From DRGV01 sp018903055 [NCBI: bacterium] (lineage in GTDB: Bacteria; UBP18; UBA7526), in NCBI GenBank assembly GCA_018903055.1, contig JAHIPW010000086.1, forward strand, positions 1 through 25,862: DNA of 25,862 nt, read 5' to 3'. The notes under the pieces are model-generated. The model had not been told where the DNA came from. It made no database searches and saw only the letters and a list, made by a program, of their open reading frames with translations. The position numbers were made by a program, and so were the translations under genes. Numbering within the stretch: position 1 is the first letter of the stretch; every line of letters begins with the position of its first letter. Below, in pieces: positions 8,722 through 16,262 of this stretch.

Positions 8722-9559
8722 AACTCTTATGCCTGTGGGCGTGACACTCCATATTTACTGCAACCGGGAGGGTGGCCATATGGCGGGGGTATTCTTCAAT
8801 AGATAAATCCAGTGCAGTAACTCTGCCCCCAAGCCCGGCAGGACCTATCCCCAGATTATTAATTTCCTTCAACCACTTTCTTTCAAGTTCGGCAATCTTT
8901 TTATCCGGATTTCGCTGTCCGATATCTCTCAAAAGGGCCTTTTTTGCCAGATAGGCAACCTTTTCAAAGGATCCCCCGACTCCCACTCCTACAATTACTG
9001 GAGGGCAGGGGTTGGCCGAAGCAAGTTCTACTGTTTCTACTACAAATTTTTTAACCCCTTCAACTCCGTCGGCAGGTTTTAACATTTTAAGCCGAGACAT
9101 GTTTTCGCCTCCCCCGCCCTTTGGTACTACGGTTATCTTTAACCTATCCCCCTCAACTATCTGCTCATGAATTATCGCCGGGGTATTATCCTCACTATTT
9201 TTGGGGTTAGTCAGAGGATTTTTAATCATAGACTTTCTTAGGAAACCCGCAGTATAACCTTCACTTACTCCTTTAACTATGGCTTCTTCCAGTGACCCCC
9301 CCACAAACTTTACCTCCTGACCTATTTCTAGGAATACTAAAGCCAGGCCGGTATCCTGACAGAGGGGCATGGAATTTCTTGAAGCAATATGGGCATTTTG
9401 GATAAGCTGCTTTAATACCTCTTTTCCCTGCTGGGATTCTTCTATATCTATTGCTTTCTTAAAGGCTCTTATTACATCTCTGGGAAGCTCGGTGTTGGCC
9501 CTAATACATAAATCCCTTACAACTTCGGTTACCTTTTTAACGTTGATTTCTCGGCTCAC
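8711..9559 (-). CDS. Fumarate hydratase class I, alpha subunit (iron-sulfur domain)
   Basis: A 282-residue alpha subunit of the oxygen-sensitive 4Fe-4S fumarase. The three cluster cysteines are visible in NSMPLCQDTG, ASANPCPPVIVG and VNMECHAHRH; GGGGENMS and GIGPAGLGGRVTALD are also family motifs. I choose the GTG at 9559 (SREINVKKVTEVVRDLC), which matches the family's usual N-terminus and length and is preceded by GGGGGCAAAGG. Extending to an ATG at 9655 would add 32 residues (Arg-rich) encoded by an intergenic word array, which I regard as artefactual. The 3' end overlaps the beta subunit by 11 bases. It is the first gene of the TCA block and follows pduL. Confidence 0.93.
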   Translation of the reverse strand: MSREINVKKVTEVVRDLCIRANTELPRDVIRAFKKAIDIEESQQGKEVLKQLIQNAHIASRNSMPLCQDTGLALVFLEIGQEVKFVGGSLEEAIVKGVSEGYTAGFLRKSMIKNPLTNPKNSEDNTPAIIHEQIVEGDRLKITVVPKGGGGENMSRLKMLKPADGVEGVKKFVVETVELASANPCPPVIVGVGVGGSFEKVAYLAKKALLRDIGQRNPDKKIAELERKWLKEINNLGIGPAGLGGRVTALDLSIEEYPRHMATLPVAVNMECHAHRHKSYVI

Positions 9560-9569
9560 CCTTTGCCCC

Positions 9570-9660
9570 CGTTGGCTTGTCGCTCGTCGCCCGCTTCGCT
9601 TTATCGCTAATCGTTTCTTAATAATATGCGATCTGCGACCTGCGACATGCGACATGCCAG
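9570..9660. repeat. Degenerate CGACCTGCGACATG word array
   Basis: The spacer between pduL and fumarase alpha repeats the words GCGATCTGCGACCTGCGACA and CTTGTCGCTCGTCGCC. It stays open in the fumarase frame, creating a spurious N-terminal extension. It marks the upstream border of the TCA block. Confidence 0.75.
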
Positions 9661-9665
9661 ATATC

Positions 9666-10325
9666 TTAGCTTTTTATAATTTCTATCAAATCTCCTTGAG
9701 ATAGTTCAGCGGCATTGGCCTCATCGATGTCTATATGGAAATCTAATCTATGGGTTGGTCCGGATCTTATCATGACGTTATCGAATATTAATGCTCTCTT
9801 GCCTGGTACCTGCACCCTTACAATATCACCATCCTTTACTCCGAAACTTCTCGCTTCATCTGGAGACATGTGGATATGGCGTTGGGCAATAATTACCCCT
9901 TCTTTTAAGTCAATCTCTCCCTTGGGACCGATAATCTTTACTCCGCTCGAGCCCTTAACATTCCCCGAAATTCTCACGGGAGGTTTGATTCCCAAGGTAT
10001 AACTATCTGTTCTGGAGATCTCCACCTGGGTCTCTTTTCTTACCGGGCCCAGGATGCGCACCTTATCCATTCTTCCTTTTGGTCCCACTAAGATAATTAC
10101 CTCATTGGCGGCAAACTGTCCTGGCTGAGAAAGGTCTCTTAACTTCGTTAATCTCGCCCCCTTACTAAATAAGGTCTTTATGTCTTGTATGGTAAGGTGG
10201 AGGTGTCTATTGGAAAGACCAACTGGAATCTTGTCCGAGACTTTTAATCCACCACTTAATTTGCCTAAGACTTCCTTTACAATGGAACGGACTAATTTTT
10301 TATCATACACGTCTTTTTCTCTCAC
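9666..10325 (-). CDS. pduL: Phosphate propanoyltransferase PduL (BMC phosphotransacylase)
   Basis: A 219-residue PduL with both duplicated beta-barrel halves. PVGLSNRHLHL at about 34-44 gives the first zinc-binding HxH, QRHIHMSPDEA at about 149-158 the second, and HRLDFHIDIDEANA at about 192-205 closes the site. It interconverts acyl-CoA and acyl-phosphate and is the specific phosphotransacylase of catabolic BMCs. Residues 9-22 (KKLVRSIVKEVLGKL) are an amphipathic helix separated by a linker from the core, a likely encapsulation peptide. The start is uncertain: the GTG at 10325 retains the helix but has only a weak upstream purine run. Downstream it is separated from acetate kinase by the five-gene TCA block, which is unusual because the two enzymes act in sequence. 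Confidence 0.95.
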   Translation of the reverse strand: MREKDVYDKKLVRSIVKEVLGKLSGGLKVSDKIPVGLSNRHLHLTIQDIKTLFSKGARLTKLRDLSQPGQFAANEVIILVGPKGRMDKVRILGPVRKETQVEISRTDSYTLGIKPPVRISGNVKGSSGVKIIGPKGEIDLKEGVIIAQRHIHMSPDEARSFGVKDGDIVRVQVPGKRALIFDNVMIRSGPTHRLDFHIDIDEANAAELSQGDLIEIIKS

Positions 10326-10371
10326 TAAATCGTTAACTGTTGAGCGGTGCGCTTTACTTGCCCCGCTGATG

Positions 10372-10522
10372 AATAATTATTATTCAATTTGCCCGTCCCG
10401 ACATCCGTCGGGACTGTTTACCGTTTACCGTCTTTTACCGCCTCTCGTTTTCACTCGAGACTGGGCGATCCTGAATGAAATGAAGGACCGTAAACCGTAC
10501 ACCGTGAACCGTAAACCCCTTT
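10372..10522. repeat. AACCGTAAACCG word array with a GTCCCGAC palindrome
   Basis: The spacer between tpiA and pduL holds GTTTACCGTTTACCGTC and AACCGTACACCGTGAACCG variants. Embedded at 10395-10414 is a perfect 8-bp hairpin, GTCCCGAC-ATCC-GTCGGGAC, related to that at 22060-22078. The same AACCGTAA words recur at 19100-19262. Confidence 0.8.
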
Positions 10523-11287
10523 CTATCTTTTTTGTCTTTCATATTTAATGATCTGGGCAAAGGATCTGGCATCCAAGCTCGCCCCTCCTACTAAGGCACC
10601 ATCGATGTCCTTCTCCCTCATTAAATCAGAGATGTTCTCTGGCTTGACGCTTCCTCCGTACTGAATCCTAATCTTAGAAGCAGTAACCTCATCATAGAGC
10701 TCGCTTAAGAGTCTTCTAACGAAAGAATGTACCTCTTGCGCTTGATCCGGCGTGGCGGTCTTTCCCGTTCCAATGGCCCACACCGGTTCATAGGCAATGA
10801 CCATCTTCAATACCTCTTCCTTAGATAGACTCTCCAGTCCCCGAGTAATATGCTCCCTCACCACCCCTTCGGTCACTCTCCGCTCCCTCTCCTCCAACCT
10901 CTCCCCCACACACATTATAGGAGTGAGACCGAATTTTAGAGCGGCTTTTACTTTTCTATTCACTGATTGGTTTGCTTCACCGAAGAGATGCCTCCTCTCT
11001 GAATGGCCAATGATGACATACTGACAGCCCACATCAGTGAGCATTCCAGGTGAAACCTCTCCCGTATAGGCCCCCTTCTCCTCCCAGTAGATATCCTGGG
11101 CACCGAGAAAGATATTCGCTCCCCGAATGGCTTTACCCACCGCAAAGAGAGAAGTAAAGGGTGGGCAGGCCACGATGTCCACATCGTTGACTTCAGCGAC
11201 CTCGGACTTCAATTTAGTCACTAAATCCAGGGACTGGTCGATGGTCTCATTCATCTTCCAGTTCCCGGCAATTATTGGACGACGCAT
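10523..11287 (-). CDS. tpiA: Triosephosphate isomerase
   Basis: A complete 254-residue TIM barrel that interconverts dihydroxyacetone phosphate and glyceraldehyde 3-phosphate. It begins RRPIIAGNWKMN with the active-site Asn and Lys, has IIGHSERRHLFGE with the catalytic His, AYEPVWAIGTGKTATP with the catalytic Glu and loop 6, and the phosphate-binding YGGSVKPENI and GALVGGASL. The length is normal and no targeting extension is seen, so it is probably cytosolic. Its placement between the BMC-H shell gene and pduL is informative: it suggests that a triose phosphate is produced along with the aldehyde, as in aldolase-based microcompartments (inference). The ATG at 11287 follows an AGAGAGAG purine stretch. 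Confidence 0.96.
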   Translation of the reverse strand: MRRPIIAGNWKMNETIDQSLDLVTKLKSEVAEVNDVDIVACPPFTSLFAVGKAIRGANIFLGAQDIYWEEKGAYTGEVSPGMLTDVGCQYVIIGHSERRHLFGEANQSVNRKVKAALKFGLTPIMCVGERLEERERRVTEGVVREHITRGLESLSKEEVLKMVIAYEPVWAIGTGKTATPDQAQEVHSFVRRLLSELYDEVTASKIRIQYGGSVKPENISDLMREKDIDGALVGGASLDARSFAQIIKYERQKR

Positions 11288-11530
11288 GTACTCTCTCTTT
11301 TACGTTATACGTTGAAGGGTTGCGCTGCTCGTGTCATCTTGAGCAAATTGTAGCGAAATTTGAAAACAGTTGACAGAAATTTGAAAACTATAGGGAAATC
11401 TGAAATCAGCCCGCCCCGCTTCGCGGAGCGAGGCCGGGGAAAACTGTTTTCCGTTTTCCGTTCTCCCTACTGATTTCTGTTTTCTAATAACTGATTTCCT
11501 ACTCTCCTACTCTCCTACTCTTCTTCTTTC
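11288..11530. repeat. Spacer with a long dispersed repeat and word arrays
   Basis: The stretch 11355-11409 (GAAAACAG, TTGACAG, AAATTTGAAAAC words) is matched in inverted orientation at 25575-25635 over nearly its whole length. Differences are mostly AA versus CG dinucleotides, plus one 7-base TGATTTC insertion. Then come a GC-rich imperfect palindrome at 11411-11440 and CTCCTACT repeats at 11500-11520. No gene is seen. Confidence 0.75.
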
Positions 11531-11821
11531 CTACTTACCAGGTGTGATAGGCATTACCCCTTCCAAATCCGGATGGGGTCTGGGAATGACGTGAACGCTT
11601 ACCAGTTCCCCTACCTTCTGAGCTGCCGCAGCACCAGCATCGCAGGCTGCCTTGCAGGCAGCAACGTCACCCCTCACTAAGGTAGTGACATAGCCTGCTC
11701 CGATCTTCTCCCAGCCTACCAGTCTTACCTTGGCAGACTTGATCATGGCATCCGTAGCCTCGATAAGGGTTACCAGTCCCTTGGTCTCAATCATCCCCAA
11801 GGCTTCTTTTGTTTCTTCCAT
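11531..11821 (-). CDS. BMC-H shell protein (hexamer, Pfam BMC domain)
   Basis: A single-domain BMC shell protein of 96 residues, the standard size for PduA/EutM/Ccm[32 protein letters not shown] covers the first half, the pore loop reads EKIGAGYVT, then [39 protein letters not shown]. Hexamers tile the shell facets; the pore sequence resembles the PduA KIGSG loop with Ala in place of Ser. I start at the ATG at 11821, which has AGAGGAGGTG eight bases upstream, rather than 54 bases earlier, where the extra residues would come from the spacer. It is the first BMC gene in the transcription direction. No BMC-T or second BMC-H gene is seen in the window, so further shell genes are expected to the left. 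Confidence 0.97.
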   Translation of the reverse strand: MEETKEALGMIETKGLVTLIEATDAMIKSAKVRLVGWEKIGAGYVTTLVRGDVAACKAACDAGAAAAQKVGELVSVHVIPRPHPDLEGVMPITPGK

Positions 11822-12130
11822 TTTCTTCACCTCCTCTAATACACGGATAATCACAGATTCTTTACGGATGGTCACAGATGACTAAATGTAAAATAAAAAA
11901 ATTAAAGTGCCCTTAGAGATTGCAAGGCAATCTCAAGGACTTTAGTCCCGGAAATTCTGCAAATTTCTCGGGGCAAAATGACAAATTAAAAATTAAAAAG
12001 GAATCTCCTATAGAAGAGACTTTCCTGCCCCGATATTATTTTACAATGAAAATAATTTTACATTTTGATATGTAATTTTGATTTTTGATATTTGATTTTT
12101 AAATTTAAACTAATCCGTGCTAATCCGTGT
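11822..12130. other. Gene-free 309-bp AT-rich spacer upstream of the BMC-H gene
   Basis: It contains ATCCGTG words next to the BMC-H gene, copy 1 of a 63-bp two-hairpin element (11911-11973), long AAATTAAAAATTAAAA and TTTTGATTTTTGAT runs, and ATCCGTGT words abutting the GGDEF gene. I could not pick out a convincing promoter, although the BMC operon should start near here. Confidence 0.7.
11911..11973 (+). repeat. Two-hairpin palindromic element, copy 1
   Basis: Hairpin A: CCTT-(bulged A)-GAGATTGC, loop AAG, GCAATCTC-AAGG (11911-11938). Linker: ACTTTAGT, itself part of the small palindrome GGACT..AGTCC. Hairpin B: CCCG-GAAATT, loop CTGCA, AATTTC-(bulged T)-CGGG (11947-11972). Copies 2 and 3 keep the same bulges and loop sizes while the stem bases change in pairs. 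Confidence 0.85.
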
Positions 12131-13897
12131 CTATTTACTTTCAAAGAGGCAGACCCTATTTCTTCCCTCTCTCTTGGCACGATATAAAGTCTGGTCTGCC
12201 TGACCAATCAGTACCTCCTTGCGCATCCCCTTCCTATAACCTGCCACCCCAATACTCACCGTAATCTTAACCTTCTTCTTCTTTCCTTTCAGAAAGTCAA
12301 AATCCTCTACTTTCTTTCGCAGACGCTCTGCTAAGAGATAGGCTCCCTTGGCATCCGTCTCGGGCAGAATAAGGGCAAACTCCTCTCCCCCATAGCGAGC
12401 GGCGATGTCCGCTCCCCTTATCGCCTGCTGTAAGAGATGGGCAATATTCACTAGAACCGTATCTCCTGCCGGATGGCCATAGGTATCATTAAATCTCTTG
12501 AAGTGATCGATGTCTAACATGAGCAGAGATAACGAGGTCTCATAGCGCCTGGCCTTCCTTATCTCCTGTTCCAAATAATTCTGGAAGAAAGTATGGGCAT
12601 AGAGACCGGTCAAGCCATCGTGGATCGCCTGCTCATATAACATAGCGTTCTGGATGGCTATCGCTGCATGGCTTGCCAGGGTAGACAAGAGCTCCTCATC
12701 CCTTCTAATGAACGGCTGGCGGGAAACCTTATTGGAGAGGGTAATCACTCCTACCCCCTCTCCCTTGGCCACCAGGGGAAGAGCAAGTAAAGTCTCTGTT
12801 CTATGTAATTTCTTCTCTGTCTCCAGAGGCTTATAGCGCCGGTCTCTTAAGGTATCATTAATTACCATGGACTTTTTCTTTTCAAATACTTGACCGGCAA
12901 TCCCTTCTCCTCTCTTTAGTCTCAGACGCTTCCTGGCCTCCTCACTTATCCCTATACCATAAGCGATATAGAGCCTCTTTTTCTTCTCGTGCCAGAGCAT
13001 GAGGGACCCCTTCTCCACCTGGGCCACCTCCATGAATAATTCTACGATGAGTCTCAAAAGTTCTTCCTTCTCCATGTTGGAACTTATCTTTGTAGAGAGC
13101 CTTTGGAGCATCTGAAGATCCAGAACCCTTTGGTCAAGCTCCTCCTTTGCTCTGGTTAAGAGAGTGCTCTTCTCCTCAAGCGACCTCCAGCTTCCGGAGA
13201 GCCTCTTCCCCATCTGGTTAAACACCTCTCCCAACTCTCCCACCTCATCCCGAGAGGTAATCCTCACCCTGGCTTCCAGATCTCCCCTACCGATTTTCTG
13301 AGCAGCCTGAACCAACCTATTTATCGGTCGGGTAATGCTGGCTGCCAGGAGCAAGGAGATAACAATCCCCAGAATGAGCAGGCCAATGGTTAGAAGAAAG
13401 ATATGATCTCGAATCTCAGCAATTCTTGCTTTTAAGGGGATCGAAGAGAATCCCACCCTCACCAGGCCAATCCTTCTTTTTCCCAGAAGAATGGGAACCG
13501 CAATATCGTAGCCTCCCTCTTCTGTGATCTGTAAGAGGGTAATCCTTGCTCTCTGGGCTTTGAGGCTCAAGTCGTCCCTCAGGGTCTTGCTCACCAGGCT
13601 CTTATTCGTGTGGGCCATGACCTCTCCAATATCGTTTAAAATAATGACATAATCGATATCATCACCCTTCCTGCCTATTCCCTCCACTATCTGGGTCAGG
13701 GTGATGTAATCATTGGATAGGATGGCAGTGGTGGAGGTGGTGGCCAGAGCATTGGTAATGTCCTTGGCCCTCTTGATCATCTGGTCAGTGGCCGTTCTCT
13801 CCTCCCCCTTGAGAGTGACACCAACCACTAAGGACATGATGATTACGATGATTACAATCACAAATCCGGCAATCTTTCCTGCCAGAGAAATCTTCAC
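12131..13897 (-). CDS. Membrane diguanylate cyclase (sensor-HAMP-GAF-GGEEF)
   Basis: A 588-residue signalling protein. Residues 11-29 are a first membrane helix, 30-165 an extracytoplasmic CACHE-like sensor, about 167-187 a second membrane helix, 188-240 a HAMP linker, about 260-415 a GAF domain, and 425-585 a GGDEF domain. The active-site signature GGEEF is at 503-507, and the inhibitory RxxD (R494-D497) stands five residues before it, so both cyclase activity and product inhibition look intact. DGLTGLYAHTFF and LDIDHFKRFNDTYGHPAGD are also standard. It would convert two GTP to cyclic di-GMP in response to an external or redox cue. The start is a GTG with GGAAGGGCGGGG upstream. It lies just upstream of the BMC-H gene, but a 309-bp repeat-filled spacer makes co-transcription uncertain. 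Confidence 0.95.
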   Translation of the reverse strand: MKISLAGKIAGFVIVIIVIIMSLVVGVTLKGEERTATDQMIKRAKDITNALATTSTTAILSNDYITLTQIVEGIGRKGDDIDYVIILNDIGEVMAHTNKSLVSKTLRDDLSLKAQRARITLLQITEEGGYDIAVPILLGKRRIGLVRVGFSSIPLKARIAEIRDHIFLLTIGLLILGIVISLLLAASITRPINRLVQAAQKIGRGDLEARVRITSRDEVGELGEVFNQMGKRLSGSWRSLEEKSTLLTRAKEELDQRVLDLQMLQRLSTKISSNMEKEELLRLIVELFMEVAQVEKGSLMLWHEKKKRLYIAYGIGISEEARKRLRLKRGEGIAGQVFEKKKSMVINDTLRDRRYKPLETEKKLHRTETLLALPLVAKGEGVGVITLSNKVSRQPFIRRDEELLSTLASHAAIAIQNAMLYEQAIHDGLTGLYAHTFFQNYLEQEIRKARRYETSLSLLMLDIDHFKRFNDTYGHPAGDTVLVNIAHLLQQAIRGADIAARYGGEEFALILPETDAKGAYLLAERLRKKVEDFDFLKGKKKKVKITVSIGVAGYRKGMRKEVLIGQADQTLYRAKREGRNRVCLFESK

Positions 13898-13997
13898 CCC
13901 GCCCTTCCTTTTAAACCGTCGATAAAAGTTTATCGTTGTCGATGCTCGTAATGATGCTCGTATTGTTTAAGGGTTACGTTGAAAAAATCAAATATTA

Positions 13998-14060
13998 CCC
14001 CGAGAAATTCAGAGAATTTCCGGGACTAAGTCCTCGGAATCTTTCCAAGATTCCAGAGGG
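13998..14060 (-). repeat. Two-hairpin palindromic element, copy 2 (inverted)
   Basis: Read on the minus strand it has hairpin A CCTC-(bulged T)-GGAATCTT, loop GGA, AAGATTCC-GAGG, linker ACTTAGT, then hairpin B with an AATT-containing stem closed by CCCG/CGGG. The architecture is the same as copies 1 and 3, with paired stem substitutions. Confidence 0.85.
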
Positions 14061-14246
14061 AAAATTAAATATCAAAATGACATATTAAAAATCAAAATAA
14101 TTTAGAACAGTACAGATACACATTAATCGGGTAAGCATAAGTTTAATTTTACATTTTGATTTGTCATTTTACATTTTCATTTTTGATTTTTGATATTGCG
14201 TTATATTATTCGATATGAGTTTCGATACGAGTTTCCACACCCTTAA

Positions 14247-14355
14247 ACCCCGTTAGACTCTCAAATATCGTTCTGTAATTTTTCTAATAGTTTTGATACC
14301 GACTCCAGATGGATTATTCATTCTCACATGTTGGTAGATTAGAGTCTAACGGGGT
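14247..14355. repeat. 15-bp perfect inverted repeat around a 79-bp core
   Basis: ACCCCGTTAGACTCT at 14247-14261 is the exact reverse complement of AGAGTCTAACGGGGT at 14341-14355. The terminal word CCCCGTTAGA is shared with the outer stem of the structure at 23219-23280, so these look like members of one family with different cores. No reading frame fills the core. Confidence 0.8.
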
Positions 14356-14388
14356 AAACCAGTTTCTATACCTTTAGTTTTCTGCCCT

Positions 14389-14441
14389 CGCCCCTATTGT
14401 AGGGGCGGGGTTCACCCTCGCTCCTCTGTGAGGGGCGGGGT
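14389..14441. repeat. Two adjacent CCCCGCCCCT-family hairpins after the Clp1-like gene
   Basis: CGCCCCTA-TTG-TAGGGGCG (14389-14407) is a perfect 8-bp stem, and CGCTCCTC-TGT-GAGGGGCG (14419-14437) an 8-bp stem with one wobble. They start at the stop codon of the Clp1-like gene and could act as a transcript end or stabilising structure, though no U-tract follows. Relatives are at 6602-6620 and 19145-19170. Confidence 0.8.
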
Positions 14442-14445
14442 TCAT

Positions 14446-15687
14446 CTAGAAGTATCCCGGGCTGACAAAGCCTGCTTCCCTTCCCTCTGGAGTAATTCTT
14501 AAAGAGCCAAACTGGATAATCTTTATTCTTCCTCCATCCTTAACCGGGGTAGATAAGAGAACCCCTTTCTTCTTGTAGTCGATCTCCTCTATTCTTCCCA
14601 TACCTAAAGTATCGCCCTTCTCGTCTAAAAGACCCACCAGTATTCCCTTCTCATCTCCGGCAACGATGTTCCTGATATTTCCCAATTTCTTACTCAATAC
14701 ATTCAATTTTTCCTGAGGAAGAGGTTTTTTGGTGACAACCAATGTTCCTTCAAAGCCAGATAGTCTCTCCGCATAGAGAGTCCCGGAAATTTTCATCTCT
14801 CTTCCTGTCCCGAAATAGCACCTGTCAGTTGCTATTCTCTCCAGGGAAAGTCTAATCTTCCTGGCCCCTTTAAAATACCTTGTGCTAGGCATCTCCCTCA
14901 GCTTCTTCCTATCCTCCGCACTGGTAAAGGAGGCCTTCTTCGAGACATTAATTCGAACAATCTTTTTGGGAGCATAGCCTTTAATCAAATGTTCCAACTC
15001 GTCCGTCCTCTGTAAAAGGACAATAATTTCTGGATAGAGGATTTCGATCTTTGCCCTCTTGAGCGCTCTCCCTCCATCGCTCTGTACCCAGCCCGTGGTA
15101 TTAATAATAACCGTATTCGCTTTTTTCAAACCAGCTTCAACCAATCGCTTGATTCCCACAATAGTGGGTAAAAAATGCAGTCCCGGGGAATGGGAGCCCA
15201 CGAAGTAGATGGCAGAAATGCTGGCTTCTGTCAAAAAGACCACCTGTTTTTTTAAGACCGCTAAACCTAAAGTCCCCGGGATACCGATATCGCTCTGGCC
15301 CGGGTCACCATCCAAAACCGCCGGCTTTACTCCCTTCTCAAGGAGCTTATTCGCTAAGTAGGTGGCGAAGAAACTTTTTCCCGTATCCACCTCCCCCAGG
15401 ACGAGAATTGTCCTGGCTTTTTCTCTTACTATGCGCTTGACCAGGTTGTCCCAGGAGGAAGGAATGGTCCTCTCTCTGATTCTTCTTATCTCACCCGGCT
15501 TCTCTATTTCTATGGAAAGGGTCGATTCTTCCTTGACTTCTAAGGGAATAGACTTACCCAGAGGAACGAGAACTTCTTCACCACTTTTGACGCTCTTTCC
15601 TATCGCCTCTATTCTTCCCCTCTTTATCCCTACCTTCCCTGGTCCTTTCAAAATATAAATATCACCCTTCTTTACTTTATATTCCAT
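14446..15687 (-). CDS. Clp1/Nol9/Grc3-type polynucleotide 5'-hydroxyl kinase
   Basis: A 413-residue protein. Residues 1-60 are a beta-rich N-terminal domain. A P-loop kinase core begins with Walker A GEVDTGKS at 98-105 and has AVLDGDPGQSDIG at about 123-135, the switch/Walker B region characteristic of the Clp1/Grc3 family (DxDxGQ). FVGSHSPG and INTTGWVQSDGGRALK are also typical. The C-terminal part (about 300-413) is another beta-rich domain. Family members phosphorylate 5'-hydroxyl ends of RNA or DNA with ATP. They are common in archaea and eukaryotes, and scattered in bacteria. Neighbours are a small unknown protein, a P-loop kinase and a DHH phosphoesterase, hinting at nucleic-acid end metabolism. 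The ATG is at 15687; GGGAAAGATGG precedes it. Confidence 0.88.
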   Translation of the reverse strand: MEYKVKKGDIYILKGPGKVGIKRGRIEAIGKSVKSGEEVLVPLGKSIPLEVKEESTLSIEIEKPGEIRRIRERTIPSSWDNLVKRIVREKARTILVLGEVDTGKSFFATYLANKLLEKGVKPAVLDGDPGQSDIGIPGTLGLAVLKKQVVFLTEASISAIYFVGSHSPGLHFLPTIVGIKRLVEAGLKKANTVIINTTGWVQSDGGRALKRAKIEILYPEIIVLLQRTDELEHLIKGYAPKKIVRINVSKKASFTSAEDRKKLREMPSTRYFKGARKIRLSLERIATDRCYFGTGREMKISGTLYAERLSGFEGTLVVTKKPLPQEKLNVLSKKLGNIRNIVAGDEKGILVGLLDEKGDTLGMGRIEEIDYKKKGVLLSTPVKDGGRIKIIQFGSLRITPEGREAGFVSPGYF

Positions 15688-15714
15688 CTTTCCCTACTCT
15701 CTCCCCATTTTACA

Positions 15715-15790
15715 TTGAGCATTGAACATTTCTACTCACAGTTAACATCGGTTAATAGCAGTTAATAACAGTTAATATCGGTTACTCTTA
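15715..15790. repeat. Degenerate GTTAATA / GTTAACATCG word array
   Basis: CAGTTAACATCGGTTAATAG and CAGTTAATAACAGTTAATAT variants, followed by GGTTACTC, make up the spacer between the unknown protein and the Clp1-like gene. It resembles the GTTACTA family at 1243 and 21948. Confidence 0.75.
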
Positions 15791-15811
15791 AATCGCCCTT
15801 CATCCTTCGTC

Positions 15812-16258
15812 TCACTTTCCCACTTTCACACCTGCTCTTTGGCGGTTATCTGCGTCCTTGAAGACTAAGGTAGGCCAGATCTTTTCTAAAACACCTTTCT
15901 CTACGGCTAGGATATTCTTTACCTCTTTGCTCTTCACTTCCACACTCCTGGGCCTTTTTACTACCTCTAAACTTTCTAACATGATGCTATTCTTCTTTTT
16001 GGACTTAATAGTGCCCAATATCTCTAAAGTCTTGGTCTTAATGAATACCCGCTCTCCCTTCTTTAGTTCCCCTATCTTTTTCTCCTTCACCATGCCGGGC
16101 AGGCACATGGATATTATCCCAGGATAGATAGGGACCTGCTTATGGGTCTCCCAGATCTCCTTTAATACCTCAACCACCAGAGCTGGGTTCTTATACTTAT
16201 AGATGAAATTTATCATTTCCTTCTTCAGATTGGGGTAATCCGATTCCTGAAAAGTCAT
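15812..16258 (-). CDS. Small protein of unknown function, possible beta-barrel core
   Basis: I do not recognise this 148-residue protein. It is clearly a gene: GAGGAGGGAG stands just before the ATG at 16258 and the composition is Lys/Val-rich with alternating hydrophobics. Residues 1-40 are predicted helical by eye, and about 55-105 look like a small five-stranded barrel (GERVFIKTKTLEILGTIK, then SIMLESLEVVKRP). This is reminiscent of Sm/LSM or OB folds, but that is only a visual impression. The final dozen residues (DADNRQRAGVKVGK) may be derived from spacer sequence. It lacks a signal peptide and membrane segments. It sits between the P-loop kinase and the Clp1-like kinase on the same strand, so a role with nucleic acids is conceivable but unproven. 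Confidence 0.7.
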   Translation of the reverse strand: MTFQESDYPNLKKEMINFIYKYKNPALVVEVLKEIWETHKQVPIYPGIISMCLPGMVKEKKIGELKKGERVFIKTKTLEILGTIKSKKKNSIMLESLEVVKRPRSVEVKSKEVKNILAVEKGVLEKIWPTLVFKDADNRQRAGVKVGK

Positions 16259-16262
16259 TTCT

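Larger units (their letters stand above)
13898..14445. other. Gene-free 548-bp spacer rich in palindromes
   Basis: In order it holds the small palindrome CGATAAA-AG-TTTATCG (13919-13934), a TGCTCGTAATGATGCTCGTA direct repeat, the inverted copy 2 of the two-hairpin element (13998-14060), AAATCAAAA arrays (to about 14200), and a tandem TTCGATATGAGT/TTCGATACGAGT (14209-14235). A 15-bp inverted repeat (14247-14355) and two GC-rich hairpins (14389-14437) follow. No coding region is supported. Confidence 0.75.

Noticed and set aside
9560-9655. 32-residue Arg-rich N-terminal extension of fumarase alpha as a possible targeting peptide
   Set aside because: It is encoded by the GCGACATG word array, has no amphipathic helix like a BMC encapsulation peptide, and the family N-terminus begins after it.
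14247-14355. An insertion sequence bounded by the 15-bp inverted repeat
   Set aside because: The enclosed core is only 79 bp with no open frame; no target duplication was evident, so at most a non-autonomous remnant.
14389-14437. Rho-independent terminators after the Clp1-like gene
   Set aside because: The stems are strong, but neither is followed by a T-run on the minus strand, and similar hairpins occur inside a gene.
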